DNA of 64,000 bases from Nitrospiraceae bacterium UBA2600. GTDB taxonomy: Bacteria > Nitrospirota > Thermodesulfovibrionia > Thermodesulfovibrionales > Thermodesulfovibrionaceae. The notes beneath the pieces were generated by a model, which was not told the origin of the DNA, searched no databases, and saw only the letters and a program-made list of their open reading frames with translations. Positions within the stretch are counted from its first letter, which is position 1. Each line of letters begins with the position of its first letter. Shown here in pieces: positions 46,837 to 56,338 of this stretch. Both the position numbers and the translations under genes were made by a program. The stretch lies in NCBI GenBank assembly GCA_002339325.1, contig DDKK01000015.1:1-64000 (forward strand), given 5' to 3'.

Positions 46837-49611
46837 ATGGTCTCAAAAGAAAACGAAACGAACAACTTAGATACTACTTTTCTAATAATAAAGGGAGCCA
46901 GACAGAATAATCTAAAAAACATAGACTTAATAATTCCTCATAATAAACTAACTGTGATTACTGGAGTCTCTGGTTCGGGCAAGTCTTCCTTAGCTTTTGA
47001 TACAATCTATGCAGAGGGGCAATGGCGATTTATCGAATGTATGTCGAGTTACGCAAGAGTATTCATTGAAAAGCTACCAAGACCTCAGGTAGACCTTATC
47101 GACAATCTCAGACCCGCAATTGCCCTGGAACAGAGAAATCCTGTTAAGGGTTCTCGGGCTACAGTGGGAACTCACACGGAGATATATGATTATCTAAGAC
47201 TCATATTCTCAAAAATTGCTAAACCTGTATGTCCGAAATGTAAAAGAGAGATAAAAAAATGGAGCACCACTGAAGTCGCAGAAGAGCTCTTTAAAAAGTT
47301 TTTTGGCAAAAGAATTTTCATTATTTTTCAGTCTAATGAAAGACCTTCGAAGCTTATGAAAGAGGGATTTTCAAAATTCATGTCAATTGATACCCTTGAA
47401 ATAAAAAACTTAGAGGATTTAAAAGATAACACTGTAAATAGTATTGATGTAATTACAGACCGCCTTAAAGTGTATGATAAAGCAAGACTCATTGACTCTT
47501 TAGAAATAGCCTTAAAAAGAGGAACACTTAAAATATTCGTTCCCGATGAAAAACTACTCATTCCCTTTTCGAAAGAAGCTCAATGCCCTATTTGTGGATT
47601 TCAGGTCAATGAACCATCGGCTCTTCTTTTCTCCTTTAATCATCCTCACGGAGCTTGCCCTCAATGCAAAGGCTTTGGCTATCTGCTTTCTTATGATGAA
47701 AATCTCATTATTCCCGACAGAGAACTCTCTTTAAAAGAGGGGGCAATTGAGATGTTTGAAAAACCTATGCTTAAATGGTGGAAAGACCAGCTAATTAAAG
47801 GGGCAAAGCTTTCTGGTATCGATGTAACCCTGCCCTACAGAGAACTGCCAGAAGAGCAAAAAGAGCTTCTTTTCACAGGAAATCAATACTTCTACGGATT
47901 GAATGATTTTTTTGAAGAACTGGAGAGAAAAAAATACAAAGTCCATGTCAGAGTTTTTCTGTCGAGAATGAGAAAACCCTCTCTGTGCCCTAATTGTAAG
48001 GGAAAAAGGCTTAAAGAGTCTGCTTTAATCTTTAAGATAAATGGCTTTGATATTGGTGACTTAAACTTCATGACAGTTAATGAGTTGAAAAACTGGATAG
48101 AGTCGGTTCAGTTATCGGAAGAAGAATTTAAAATATCAGAGGAGCCTTTTAGACAGATAAAGATGAAACTTGATTTCTTAAAAAGAGTAGGACTCGATTA
48201 CTTAACAATGGACAGACAGATTAAGACTCTTTCGGGTGGGGAGTATCAGAGAGTGAATATTGCCAACCAACTTTCCAATAGACTTACCTCAACTCTCTAC
48301 GTACTTGATGAACCAACAGTAGGACTACATCCAAGAGATACAGACAGAATAATAGATGTTTTAAAAGAACTCACCGAGTACGGCAATACCGTTGTGGTAG
48401 TAGAACACGACAGAGAGGTAATCTCCAAAGCAGACTGGATTATCGAATTAGGCCCCGGAGGTGGTAAAAATGGAGGAAATCTGGTATTTGCTGGTGATAT
48501 ACAAGGTCTAAAATCTATAATATCTCCAACTGCCAATTATCTAAAAAAGGATGTATCCTTTGAAATTAAAAAAAGTGCAGTAGCTTTTAAAAACTTTATT
48601 TCTCTCAAAGGAGCTAAAGGACATAACCTTAAGAATGTGAGCATAAACATACCTCTGAATGCTATTACGATTGTAACAGGTGTCTCTGGTTCGGGTAAGA
48701 GTTCACTGATTATAGATACTCTCTATAAAGCTATAGCTAAAAGATTGGGCATTAACAATGAAGAACCTCTTTCTTTTGAAGAATTAGAAGGATTAAAAAA
48801 TATAAAGGCTGTAAAGCTTGTTGACCAGTCTCCAATAGGAAAAACTCCCAAATCGATTCCGGTAACATATCTTGAAATTTATGGAAAGATAAGGGAAATT
48901 TTTGCTTCACAGAAAGAATCAAAATTGAAAGGTTTTTCACCAGGCCATTTCTCTCTTAACAGTGCCTCTGGGCATTGCCCAAGTTGTAAAGGAGAGGGAT
49001 TTATAAGAATTGAAATGTTTTTCTTTGAAGACCTCTTTCTTCCTTGCGAGGAATGTAAAGGAAGAAGATTTAGAGAAGAAGTGCTTGAAATAAAATACAA
49101 AGAAAAGAACATATATGACGTCTTGAATATGACCTTTGATGAAGCTTTTGATTTCTTTGAAGAAGAACCTTCGCTAAGAGAAAAAATAAGACTTATAAAA
49201 GAGTTGGGGCTTGGCTATCTTTTGCTCGGTCAGCCAGCAACAACCCTTTCAGGAGGAGAAGCTCAAAGACTTAAGATATGCGCAGAAATTTTAAACTCCC
49301 TTACTTCAAAAAGAGAATCCTCTCTAAAAGGTTTTCTATACATACTTGATGAACCGACTGTAGGGCTTCATCACGATGACGTCCAAAATTTCATTAAGGT
49401 AATCGATAAGCTCATTGACAAATCGGCCACTGTAGTGATAATAGAGCACAATCCTGATGTAATAATTCATGCCGACTGGATAATTGATATAGGACCAGAA
49501 GGAGGACACGAAGGAGGTCGTATACTGTATGAGGGAGTTCTATATGATTTTTTAAAATTAGACCACTCCCACACCGCCCGATACTTAAGGAAATTTCTAA
49601 AATCGCAATAA
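46837..49611 (+). CDS. uvrA: Excinuclease ABC subunit A (UvrA family)
   Basis: Damage-recognition ATPase of nucleotide-excision repair. The 924-residue protein has two ABC modules, each with GVSGSGKS and an LSGGE signature, plus three Cys-pair zinc sites: CPKC..., CPICG...CPQC and CPSCKGEG...CEEC. The N-terminal signature is divergent (FIECMSSYARVFIEKLPRPQVDLIDNLRPAIALEQRNPVKGSRATVGT). A short UvrB-binding region seems present. It could be the main UvrA or a paralog; only a genome search would tell. Its 3' end overlaps the convergent baeRF gene by 15 bases. Confidence 0.9.
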   Translation: MVSKENETNNLDTTFLIIKGARQNNLKNIDLIIPHNKLTVITGVSGSGKSSLAFDTIYAEGQWRFIECMSSYARVFIEKLPRPQVDLIDNLRPAIALEQRNPVKGSRATVGTHTEIYDYLRLIFSKIAKPVCPKCKREIKKWSTTEVAEELFKKFFGKRIFIIFQSNERPSKLMKEGFSKFMSIDTLEIKNLEDLKDNTVNSIDVITDRLKVYDKARLIDSLEIALKRGTLKIFVPDEKLLIPFSKEAQCPICGFQVNEPSALLFSFNHPHGACPQCKGFGYLLSYDENLIIPDRELSLKEGAIEMFEKPMLKWWKDQLIKGAKLSGIDVTLPYRELPEEQKELLFTGNQYFYGLNDFFEELERKKYKVHVRVFLSRMRKPSLCPNCKGKRLKESALIFKINGFDIGDLNFMTVNELKNWIESVQLSEEEFKISEEPFRQIKMKLDFLKRVGLDYLTMDRQIKTLSGGEYQRVNIANQLSNRLTSTLYVLDEPTVGLHPRDTDRIIDVLKELTEYGNTVVVVEHDREVISKADWIIELGPGGGKNGGNLVFAGDIQGLKSIISPTANYLKKDVSFEIKKSAVAFKNFISLKGAKGHNLKNVSINIPLNAITIVTGVSGSGKSSLIIDTLYKAIAKRLGINNEEPLSFEELEGLKNIKAVKLVDQSPIGKTPKSIPVTYLEIYGKIREIFASQKESKLKGFSPGHFSLNSASGHCPSCKGEGFIRIEMFFFEDLFLPCEECKGRRFREEVLEIKYKEKNIYDVLNMTFDEAFDFFEEEPSLREKIRLIKELGLGYLLLGQPATTLSGGEAQRLKICAEILNSLTSKRESSLKGFLYILDEPTVGLHHDDVQNFIKVIDKLIDKSATVVIIEHNPDVIIHADWIIDIGPEGGHEGGRILYEGVLYDFLKLDHSHTARYLRKFLKSQ

Positions 49612-50715
49612 AGCACCTATACCACTATTTTCAATAAGCAAATTTCTATCACTTTCATTTTTTATCACTTCAACGGATACTCCATTTTGAAGAGCCATCT
49701 CCATGACCCTCTCTATGAGATTTTGCCCTTTCATTAATTTTCCTCTACAGGAAAGACAAACTTCTATTTCCTGATGAGTAGCGAAACCGCAAGATGGACA
49801 GATACTACCTTCAATTTTATAATCTTTAGGCAATATTAATTTACTCACTCTCTTTTCTCTCAAGTACTTCAATACATCGTCTATACCAGTAACAGCGTTT
49901 TCATTTTTGCTTGCCCGAGTAAGCAACTCTGAAAGAATTCTGCTTTCCTTTGCTCTTTCGTAATCCTCTATGATAGGCATTAATTTCATAAGAATTTCCT
50001 CGGAAGAAGCATGTTTTTCTATGAATGTTCTCCCTACAATTTTCTGTTTTATGCTCTCCGGAAGAATTTTCATTAATTCATAAATAGCCTCATCTGGTCC
50101 AGCTAAAATAAGATTTCTGATTTCCCGGTCCTTTAAAAATTCTCCAAACTTCTCAATAACTTCTTTTAGATGCATCTGTATGTGGTGTTCAATATGCCTT
50201 TCAAATCTCTTTTCTGCAAGAGCAAACCACCCACCCTTCTTGTGCTTACCGGGAACATGGTCATGCTCAACCATACCGTATTCTTCAATTTCCCCTAAAA
50301 ATACCAAGAATACTCTGGCGGAACGTTTATCTACAAGAAGCACTCCATATTTTTGATAATTACTGAGAACATCAATCAATGGATTAGTATAAGGAGTGTT
50401 ATCAACTATTAATTCATCTTTTAGTTCTACATTTAAATCATATCTCCGCCATAGTCCCTTTTTAATACAGCTATAAAGAACGAGAAATTTCTTGAAAGAT
50501 TCCCTTTCTCCCTGTAAGAATCTCTCTATTTTTTCTATGTCCTCTTTAACCTGGGAAGCCTTCTTTTCATCTAAAGCTTTTACGAGATTTTTAAATTTTG
50601 ATATATAACCACTTCTTTTTCTGTCTTGAGGTGATACGCTAAGAAAAAGACTTACCACTAATTCTCCTTCTGATTTAAAATTTTCTAAGACTTCTAATTC
50701 TTCTCTATCAAGCAT
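49597..50715 (-). CDS. Bacterial eRF1-like (baeRF family) protein with zinc ribbon
   Basis: The 372-residue protein resembles the baeRF/Vms1-like release-factor fold. The middle domain has VLLVDKRSARVFLVFLG and HKKGGWFALAEKRFERHIEHHIQMHLKEV, where most relatives have a GGxxQxR-type loop contacting peptidyl-tRNA. Here the Gln after GGW is missing. An eL30-like domain follows, with a CPSC...CLSC zinc ribbon near 310-330. Possible role: ribosome-associated tRNA release or hydrolase, inferred. The ATG at 50715 has GGAGG eight bases upstream; it overlaps the PerM gene. Confidence 0.75.
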   Translation of the reverse strand: MLDREELEVLENFKSEGELVVSLFLSVSPQDRKRSGYISKFKNLVKALDEKKASQVKEDIEKIERFLQGERESFKKFLVLYSCIKKGLWRRYDLNVELKDELIVDNTPYTNPLIDVLSNYQKYGVLLVDKRSARVFLVFLGEIEEYGMVEHDHVPGKHKKGGWFALAEKRFERHIEHHIQMHLKEVIEKFGEFLKDREIRNLILAGPDEAIYELMKILPESIKQKIVGRTFIEKHASSEEILMKLMPIIEDYERAKESRILSELLTRASKNENAVTGIDDVLKYLREKRVSKLILPKDYKIEGSICPSCGFATHQEIEVCLSCRGKLMKGQNLIERVMEMALQNGVSVEVIKNESDRNLLIENSGIGALLRF

Positions 50716-51781
50716 GTTCTCCACCTCCTACAAAATTCTTTAAAATTTCGAGAAAAGATACGAAAAGACTGAAAATTAGCGGCCCGATTATGAAACCTAT
50801 GAGACCGAATGCCTTAATACCGCCCAGCACGGAAAGAAAGATAAAAATCAACGGTAGATTTACCTTTCCTTTAATTATTATAGGCTTTAGGACATTATCA
50901 ATAGAACTGATTACCAAAGCTCCAACTACTACCAGCACTATACCTTTTATTATATAACCCTTAGCAAATAGATAAATCGCCGCAGGCCCCCATACAGCAA
51001 AAGCTCCCAGTACAGGAATGAATGAAGCAATTGCTGTAGCAAAGCCCCAAAGAGTTGCAGAGGGGATGTTTAGAAAGTAGAAAGTAATGCCTAAAATTGT
51101 TCCCTGAATTATTGCAATTAATATACCTCCGTAAAAAGTAGTATAAATTATGTTTTTTACTTGATTTCTTATGGAAACCTTATCAGCTTCGGCAAAAGGT
51201 AAAAACTCTATGATTTTTCTCACAAAATGGTCTCCATCTTTGATAAAGAAAAAGGCTATAAAAAAGGTAAGAACAATATTTATACCTGAAGTTACGACAT
51301 CTCCAAAACCATGGGCTATTCTAACTGCAATTGATTTCATAATAGTTGCTATCTCATCCTTTATGAGATTTTCAAGAGACTTTACATCTCCTCCTGTAAT
51401 AAAACTAAGTCTTTCGATAATCTTTGCTAAAAATGGATTTGTAGTTATCTGGTTAATCAGTTCGGGCAAGTTTACTTTTCTTATGAGCTCACCTGCTTCA
51501 AGAATTATCTGATAGGATATGAAAACAAAGGGGAATAGAAAGAGGACAATCACTAAAATTATGGTAATGAAAGCAGAAACACCACGGTATTTAAAGTATC
51601 TTTGAGCAAAATCAAAAATTGGATGAAATACAAGAGCTATAACAATAGCCCAACCACAGGCTGCAAAAAAGTACTTAAGAATCTGATAGTTTAAATATCC
51701 CAAAAGGCCTATTAAAAAAAGCAGAATCCAGATATAAAAATTTCTCTCTAAGGAAATTTTGTATTTTTTTGTAGAACTCAT
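50708..51781 (-). CDS. AI-2E family / PerM-like membrane transporter
   Basis: The 357-residue protein has about seven or eight membrane helices with the family's paired N-terminal helices (about 12-50), a helix-rich soluble section (about 85-150), and the C-terminal IPSATLWGFATAIASFIPVLGAFAVWGPAAIYLF and FGLIGFIIGPLIFSLFVSFLEI signatures. Members export small molecules or antiport Na+/H+. Substrate unknown. Directly follows the glutaminase-like gene (3-base gap). Confidence 0.9.
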   Translation of the reverse strand: MSSTKKYKISLERNFYIWILLFLIGLLGYLNYQILKYFFAACGWAIVIALVFHPIFDFAQRYFKYRGVSAFITIILVIVLFLFPFVFISYQIILEAGELIRKVNLPELINQITTNPFLAKIIERLSFITGGDVKSLENLIKDEIATIMKSIAVRIAHGFGDVVTSGINIVLTFFIAFFFIKDGDHFVRKIIEFLPFAEADKVSIRNQVKNIIYTTFYGGILIAIIQGTILGITFYFLNIPSATLWGFATAIASFIPVLGAFAVWGPAAIYLFAKGYIIKGIVLVVVGALVISSIDNVLKPIIIKGKVNLPLIFIFLSVLGGIKAFGLIGFIIGPLIFSLFVSFLEILKNFVGGGEHA

Positions 51782-51784
51782 AAT

Positions 51785-52426
51785 CTATTGTATACTTTTT
51801 GAAAAAATTTGCCAAAGACTCTCTGACGCATCTCCATTGTCTCTCTCGGGATGCCACTGAACTCCTACAAAGAACGGATGTTCCTTGAGATAGATGCCTT
51901 CTATAAAACCATCCTCGGCTTTGCAAAACACTTCAAGTCCTTCGCCGAGCTTTTTTATTGCCTGATGATGCGAGCTGTTCACAAGGTATTCGCCTTTTTT
52001 TATTGGAAAATCAAGTAACATAGACACTCTGTGAGTTCCATCTTTATGATTAAGAGGACTTTGAATATCTTGAATAAGCGAACCGCCAAAGTAAATATTA
52101 ATAAGCTGCATGCCGTAACATATGCCAAGTAAAGGTTTTCGGGTAGGCAAAAAGGCTTTTATCAATTCAAATTCAGCCTCTACTCTCTCTCGAGGAACAA
52201 TACTTCTACATGCCGTATTCTTCTCTCCATAAAAAGATGGGTGTATATCGCCACCGCCCGAAATTATTAGAGCTGAGAGTTTATCTACTATGAAATCTCT
52301 AAAAACTAACATTTCAGGCGTGATAATAACGGGCATAAATCCAAAGCTTACAATCTTTTTGATGTAATCTTTATTTAAAAAATATCTCTTTTCATCTATA
52401 CTACAAGCAATACCAATCGTTTTCAT
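51785..52426 (-). CDS. Class-I glutamine-amidotransferase-like gamma-glutamyl hydrolase
   Basis: The 213-residue PuuD-type hydrolase has the nucleophile Cys in LLGICYGMQLIN, and the His/Glu in VGVQWHPERD; SSHHQAIKKLGEGLE is the typical substrate region. It would cleave gamma-glutamyl amides. It sits in an operon with a D-aminoacylase and a cell-wall amidase, so a gamma-D-glutamyl peptide substrate is an attractive but unproven idea. Overlaps the D-aminoacylase by four bases. Confidence 0.88.
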   Translation of the reverse strand: MKTIGIACSIDEKRYFLNKDYIKKIVSFGFMPVIITPEMLVFRDFIVDKLSALIISGGGDIHPSFYGEKNTACRSIVPRERVEAEFELIKAFLPTRKPLLGICYGMQLINIYFGGSLIQDIQSPLNHKDGTHRVSMLLDFPIKKGEYLVNSSHHQAIKKLGEGLEVFCKAEDGFIEGIYLKEHPFFVGVQWHPERDNGDASESLWQIFSKSIQ

Positions 52427-53976
52427 AACAATACCTCTCCGTTTCTATTTCCATTAAAAACTCCTTCTTCCACAGATATTTTTCCATTCACCAGGACATA
52501 CTTGATTCCTTTGGATATATTAAAAGGCTCCTGAAAAGTCGCTCTGTCCTCAAGTTCTGAAGGGTCGAACAGAACAATATCAGCAAAATAGCCCTCTTTA
52601 ATAACTCCTCTTTTGTTTATCTTAAAAGTTCTCGCAGGAAGTAGAGTTATCTTCTTTATCGCTTCTTCAAGGCTAATGAGATTTTTCTCTAAAACATACC
52701 TCCTTAAAAATCGAGGGAAGCTACCAAAACCTCTGGGATGTGGTTTTCCATGAGCAGTGATACCTCTACTGCATCTTGCAGAACTGTCTGTGCCAATCAT
52801 AACATAGGGCTTAGATAGAATTCTTTCCAAATTTTCCTCGCTCATGCCAAAGTATATAGCTCCTACCTGAAGACTGGAACGAATTAGAAGGTCAGATATG
52901 AAATCAGAGGCATTTTCAATATCTGTAATTTCTCCAATCCTCTTTCCCTCGAACATTTTATCTCCTTCAAATAAAACATCCGATATGAGCAGTCTTTCCA
53001 GAAAACCCCTGCCTCTTGTCTGTAGATACTTCTTAATCTTTCTGCGCGTGTCTCTAAGTTTAAGCCTTCCTATTATCTCCTCTCTGTTTCCCTCTAAAAT
53101 CCAAGAAGGCAGAAATGCATCTAAGTCCGTTGCCGAGGCTGTATAAGGATATCTATCAGCAGTCACTCTCATTCCCTCTTCTTTAGCTGACTCTATCATA
53201 GTAAGCACCGCATCAATCTTCCACCAGTTTTCACTTCCAGATGTTTTTAGATGTGATATGTGGATAGGCACACCAGCTCTTTTTCCTATCTCTATTGCTT
53301 CCTCTATGGCAGAAAGAAGCTTCTCACCTTCACTTCTTATATGAGTAGCATAAATCCCACCAAAAGTGCGAACAACTTTGTTAAGCTCTACAAGCTCATC
53401 CTTATCAGCAAAAATTCCTGGTGGGTATATCAAGCCTGTTGATAATCCTCTTATTTTATGTGAAAATTGTTTCTTTAGGAGCTTTTTCATCTGGGACAAT
53501 TGCCTTTTGTCCGCTTTAAGATTTTTATAACCTACAACAGCGCCTCTTATATTTCCATGTCCACATAGAAATGTAAGATTTATGGAGGCTTTATTTTCCT
53601 TAAGTAGCTGAATGTAATCTTGAAGTGTTGTCCATCCTTTAAGACCAAAAGACGAAAGTTCAAGAACCCGCCTTTCAAAAACCTCTCCAATAAGAGGGAA
53701 AGCTGAAATTCCACAGTTTCCGTTTATTTCCGTAGTTATGCCCTGTGTAATCTTACCTTCTGCCCGAGCATCCGCAAGAATGGTAAAGTCCGAATGAGAA
53801 TGAGTATCGATAAAACCAGGAGTTAGAACAAGATTATCTGCTTTAATAATCCTACTGGCTGAAAAACTCTCTTTGCCAATATAGACTATTTTGCTGTCTT
53901 TAACTCCAACATTAGCTTTTAGGGGACTCTTACCTGTGCCGTCAAAAATAAGGGCGTTTTTTATTAATATATCCAT
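52423..53976 (-). CDS. N-acyl-D-amino-acid deacylase (D-aminoacylase family)
   Basis: The 517-residue amidohydrolase-superfamily protein has PGFIDTHSHSDF (metal-binding His-x-His), ATHIRSEG, PIHISHLKTSG, TADRYPYTASATDLD and GTDSSA...GKPHPRGFGSFPRFL, all matching D-aminoacylases and dihydroorotase-like deacylases. It removes acyl groups from D-amino acids or related D-peptides. Immediately follows amiC with no gap. Confidence 0.9.
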   Translation of the reverse strand: MDILIKNALIFDGTGKSPLKANVGVKDSKIVYIGKESFSASRIIKADNLVLTPGFIDTHSHSDFTILADARAEGKITQGITTEINGNCGISAFPLIGEVFERRVLELSSFGLKGWTTLQDYIQLLKENKASINLTFLCGHGNIRGAVVGYKNLKADKRQLSQMKKLLKKQFSHKIRGLSTGLIYPPGIFADKDELVELNKVVRTFGGIYATHIRSEGEKLLSAIEEAIEIGKRAGVPIHISHLKTSGSENWWKIDAVLTMIESAKEEGMRVTADRYPYTASATDLDAFLPSWILEGNREEIIGRLKLRDTRRKIKKYLQTRGRGFLERLLISDVLFEGDKMFEGKRIGEITDIENASDFISDLLIRSSLQVGAIYFGMSEENLERILSKPYVMIGTDSSARCSRGITAHGKPHPRGFGSFPRFLRRYVLEKNLISLEEAIKKITLLPARTFKINKRGVIKEGYFADIVLFDPSELEDRATFQEPFNISKGIKYVLVNGKISVEEGVFNGNRNGEVLL

Positions 53977-55191
53977 TTAAAGTTTGCTGGATTTTTCTTT
54001 TTTAACTTTGCTTTTTCCGAGGTCTGTTCTTTTTAAAAACTTATTGGTATACTTCACATTTTTAATATTTTCTGCCTTTGAAAAGTAGTTATCTATACCC
54101 TCTACAATAGAAGCTGCAATTTTTGCTCTGTATGAGTCATTTGTAAGAAGTTTTTCTTCTTCGGGATTGCTTATGTAGGAGATTTCTAACAAACAGGAGG
54201 GCATCTGAGCTCCTACAAGAACATAAAATAATGCCTGTTTTACGCCATTGTCATTTCTTGAAAAAGAGCTCTTAAGGTTTCTTGTAAGAGAGTTGTGAAT
54301 ATAACCCGCAAGTTTTACCGAGTCGTCTCTTTTAGCCTCCCTTTCCAGAGAAGCCAGCATGAAACCAAGCTCTCCCTTCATCTGCCTCATCTTTGCTACA
54401 GAAATAGAGTTTTCCCTTGCAGCAACCCTTATTGCCTCTTCATCGTCCGTCCAGTTAAGAAGATATGTTTCTATGCCTTTTGCAAACGAATTAGAAGCAG
54501 CATTAGTATGAATTGATATGAAAAGGTCTGCCTTTACTCTGTTGGCTAACTCTGTGCGTTCATTTAAAGGTATATACACATCCTTATCTCGTGTTAAAAT
54601 TATCTCGTATTTTGAACTCTCTCGCATTAAATCTCTAACTTTAAGAGCCACGTCCAGAACTACGTCCTTCTCCATGAGACCATTATGACCGATAGCACCT
54701 GGGTCTTTTCCGCCATGTCCCGGATCAATTACAATCTTCCTCTTAAACGTGGGGGATTTAGAACTTCTTACAATCTCTTTTTCAGGAGACGTGTTACTGC
54801 CCTTTGTATCCTTATATATGTCAATTACTAATCGGAAAGGGTCTTCAAGTTGAATTAATTTAAACTCATATTCAGAACTGAGTAGGTCAAAGACAACCCT
54901 TACTGTGTTTGAATCGAACTGACCCACTCTTATTCTGTTTACTATCGATTTGGATGTTAAAAATTCTCTTTTAACCTCTCTGCTTAGAATGGTGTTCTTG
55001 AAATCAAAAAACAATCTCTCTGGATTTTTAAGCTGTCCCTTTGAAAATTCTAATTGTCCACTACTTTCAATTACTACTCTAAGCCCATGAGCTGTTTCAT
55101 AATATCTTATATCTGTTATCTGATATTTTTCCTCCGCAAAAACCGCTCCTAACGAACAACATAAGAGAAAAAATATTAAAAATTTAAACAT
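53977..55191 (-). CDS. amiC: N-acetylmuramoyl-L-alanine amidase (AmiC-type)
   Basis: Splits stem peptides from peptidoglycan during cell separation. The 404-residue protein has a signal peptide (about 1-19), an AMIN domain (about 22-125), and an Amidase_3 domain (about 150-370) with zinc ligands in VIDPGHGGKDPGAIG, the Glu in GLMEKDVVLDVA, SIHTNAA, and the catalytic Glu in CLLEISYISNPEEEKLL. A Lys/Ser-rich tail follows. Adjacent to the NifU-like gene (4-base gap). Confidence 0.93.
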   Translation of the reverse strand: MFKFLIFFLLCCSLGAVFAEEKYQITDIRYYETAHGLRVVIESSGQLEFSKGQLKNPERLFFDFKNTILSREVKREFLTSKSIVNRIRVGQFDSNTVRVVFDLLSSEYEFKLIQLEDPFRLVIDIYKDTKGSNTSPEKEIVRSSKSPTFKRKIVIDPGHGGKDPGAIGHNGLMEKDVVLDVALKVRDLMRESSKYEIILTRDKDVYIPLNERTELANRVKADLFISIHTNAASNSFAKGIETYLLNWTDDEEAIRVAARENSISVAKMRQMKGELGFMLASLEREAKRDDSVKLAGYIHNSLTRNLKSSFSRNDNGVKQALFYVLVGAQMPSCLLEISYISNPEEEKLLTNDSYRAKIAASIVEGIDNYFSKAENIKNVKYTNKFLKRTDLGKSKVKKEKSSKL

Positions 55192-55195
55192 TACC

Positions 55196-55420
55196 TTAAA
55201 CGGCTACTACTTCTTTAACTTCCGGAATCTCACTTTTTAAAGTTTTCTCAACCCAGTTTTTAAGAGTTAGAGTTGCCATAGGACAGGTTCCACAGGCTCC
55301 TTTTAGTTTCACATAAATTACATTGTCCTTAATATCAACAAGGTCAATATTACCACCGTCAGCCATAAGTCCTACCCTTATTTTTCCTAAAACCTGCTCA
55401 ACTCTTGCTCTGTCAATCAT
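55196..55420 (-). CDS. NifU-like iron-sulfur scaffold domain protein
   Basis: The 74-residue stand-alone NifU C-terminal domain has the cluster-binding CGTCPMATLTLKNWVEKTL and the RVGLMADGGNIDLVDI segment. It would deliver [4Fe-4S] clusters, useful in a cell with many iron-sulfur enzymes. AAGGAGGT Shine-Dalgarno. First gene of the operon running to baeRF. Confidence 0.92.
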   Translation of the reverse strand: MIDRARVEQVLGKIRVGLMADGGNIDLVDIKDNVIYVKLKGACGTCPMATLTLKNWVEKTLKSEIPEVKEVVAV

Positions 55421-55472
55421 ATTACCTCCTTCTTTTTAATTAGCATTGCGATAGCCCAGCTAACTTTAATAA

Positions 55473-55478
55473 ATTATA
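55473..55478 (-). promoter_or_regulatory. Candidate -10 box upstream of the NifU-like operon
   Basis: TATAAT (55478-55473, minus strand) lies 52 bases before the ATG at 55420. A leader of about 45 bases contains AAGGAGGT. No convincing -35 at 16-18 bases. Confidence 0.45.
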
Positions 55479-55514
55479 CATCATTCTTTAACCAATTTTC
55501 TCTGATATTGTCAT

Positions 55515-55925
55515 TTAGATATCAAAAATAATCTCTGCTATCCATCGAGATTCTTGTTTTCTGACAACGAGATTGTGATAAGTAGCTGCTTTTATAAGAA
55601 GTTTTCTATCATGCTTATCAGCATTGAATTGTTCACCTGAAACCTTTGCAATCAGTGAATTTCCAATAATTTTTACGTTTACATTTCTACCAATGAAACC
55701 TTGAGTATCGAAAATATAAATAAGTTCATTTAAAAAACATACCAAAAGATTTTCAATGTTATCTTCACTTATTGAAATATCAATCTCTTTCTTACTCTCA
55801 ATTTTATCTAAGTCTGTAATTAGACTATATAGTCCCAACGCAGCATTACTAAAACATTCTTCAAGGCTATCTCCCTCTGCTCTTATACCTATGTCTCCAG
55901 ATACATCAATTATTGCGTAACTCAT
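55515..55925 (-). CDS. Archease (RtcB RNA-ligase activator)
   Basis: The 136-residue archease-family protein speeds RtcB guanylylation and multiple turnover. It has the N-terminal DIGIRAEGDSLEECFSNAALGLYSLITD signature, KAATYHNLVV, and ends in IIFDI, as archeases do. The usual DHTAD start reads DVSGD, so one common residue is changed. No rtcB lies in the window. Last gene of the mqnE operon, overlapping the HEAT gene by four bases. Confidence 0.9.
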   Translation of the reverse strand: MSYAIIDVSGDIGIRAEGDSLEECFSNAALGLYSLITDLDKIESKKEIDISISEDNIENLLVCFLNELIYIFDTQGFIGRNVNVKIIGNSLIAKVSGEQFNADKHDRKLLIKAATYHNLVVRKQESRWIAEIIFDI

Positions 55926-56338
55926 TGAAGCTTTTTTAATGCATCTTCAATAAATTCTCTTATCTGAGGGTCTTTCTCCTGATTAAGAGCTTCAATTAAA
56001 GCTGCCTTTGCCGAGTAATCTGCTATTATTTCGAGAGCATAGACTGCATCACCTCGAATATTTTTATCCGGAGATTTAAGAAGCTCAATTAGTGAAGGAA
56101 CTATCGTCTTCAATAAGTCTTCATTTTTCTGTTTTAGCTCCTCAATAATTGCAAAAGCTCCAACTTTAAGTCTTAACCTCTCATCAGAAAGCATTTTTGG
56201 TATTAGAAGAAGTTGCTGAGGCTCATGTTCAAAAAAAGTGATAATGCTTTCAAGATAACCGTTGTTAAGATAGTCAAACAACAGCTGCTCAAAGGCTTCA
56301 CCTTCCCAATTACTAAAACCTTTACCATTGTTACTCAT
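55922..56338 (-). CDS. HEAT-repeat protein
   Basis: The 138-residue, all-helical protein has two or three HEAT-like repeats (about 45-135; LIELLKSPDKNIRGDAVYALEIIADYSAKAALIEALNQEKDPQIREFIEDALKKL). Such proteins are protein-binding scaffolds. Sits between the HEPN and archease genes with four-base overlaps on both sides. Function not deducible. Confidence 0.8.
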   Translation of the reverse strand: MSNNGKGFSNWEGEAFEQLLFDYLNNGYLESIITFFEHEPQQLLLIPKMLSDERLRLKVGAFAIIEELKQKNEDLLKTIVPSLIELLKSPDKNIRGDAVYALEIIADYSAKAALIEALNQEKDPQIREFIEDALKKLQ

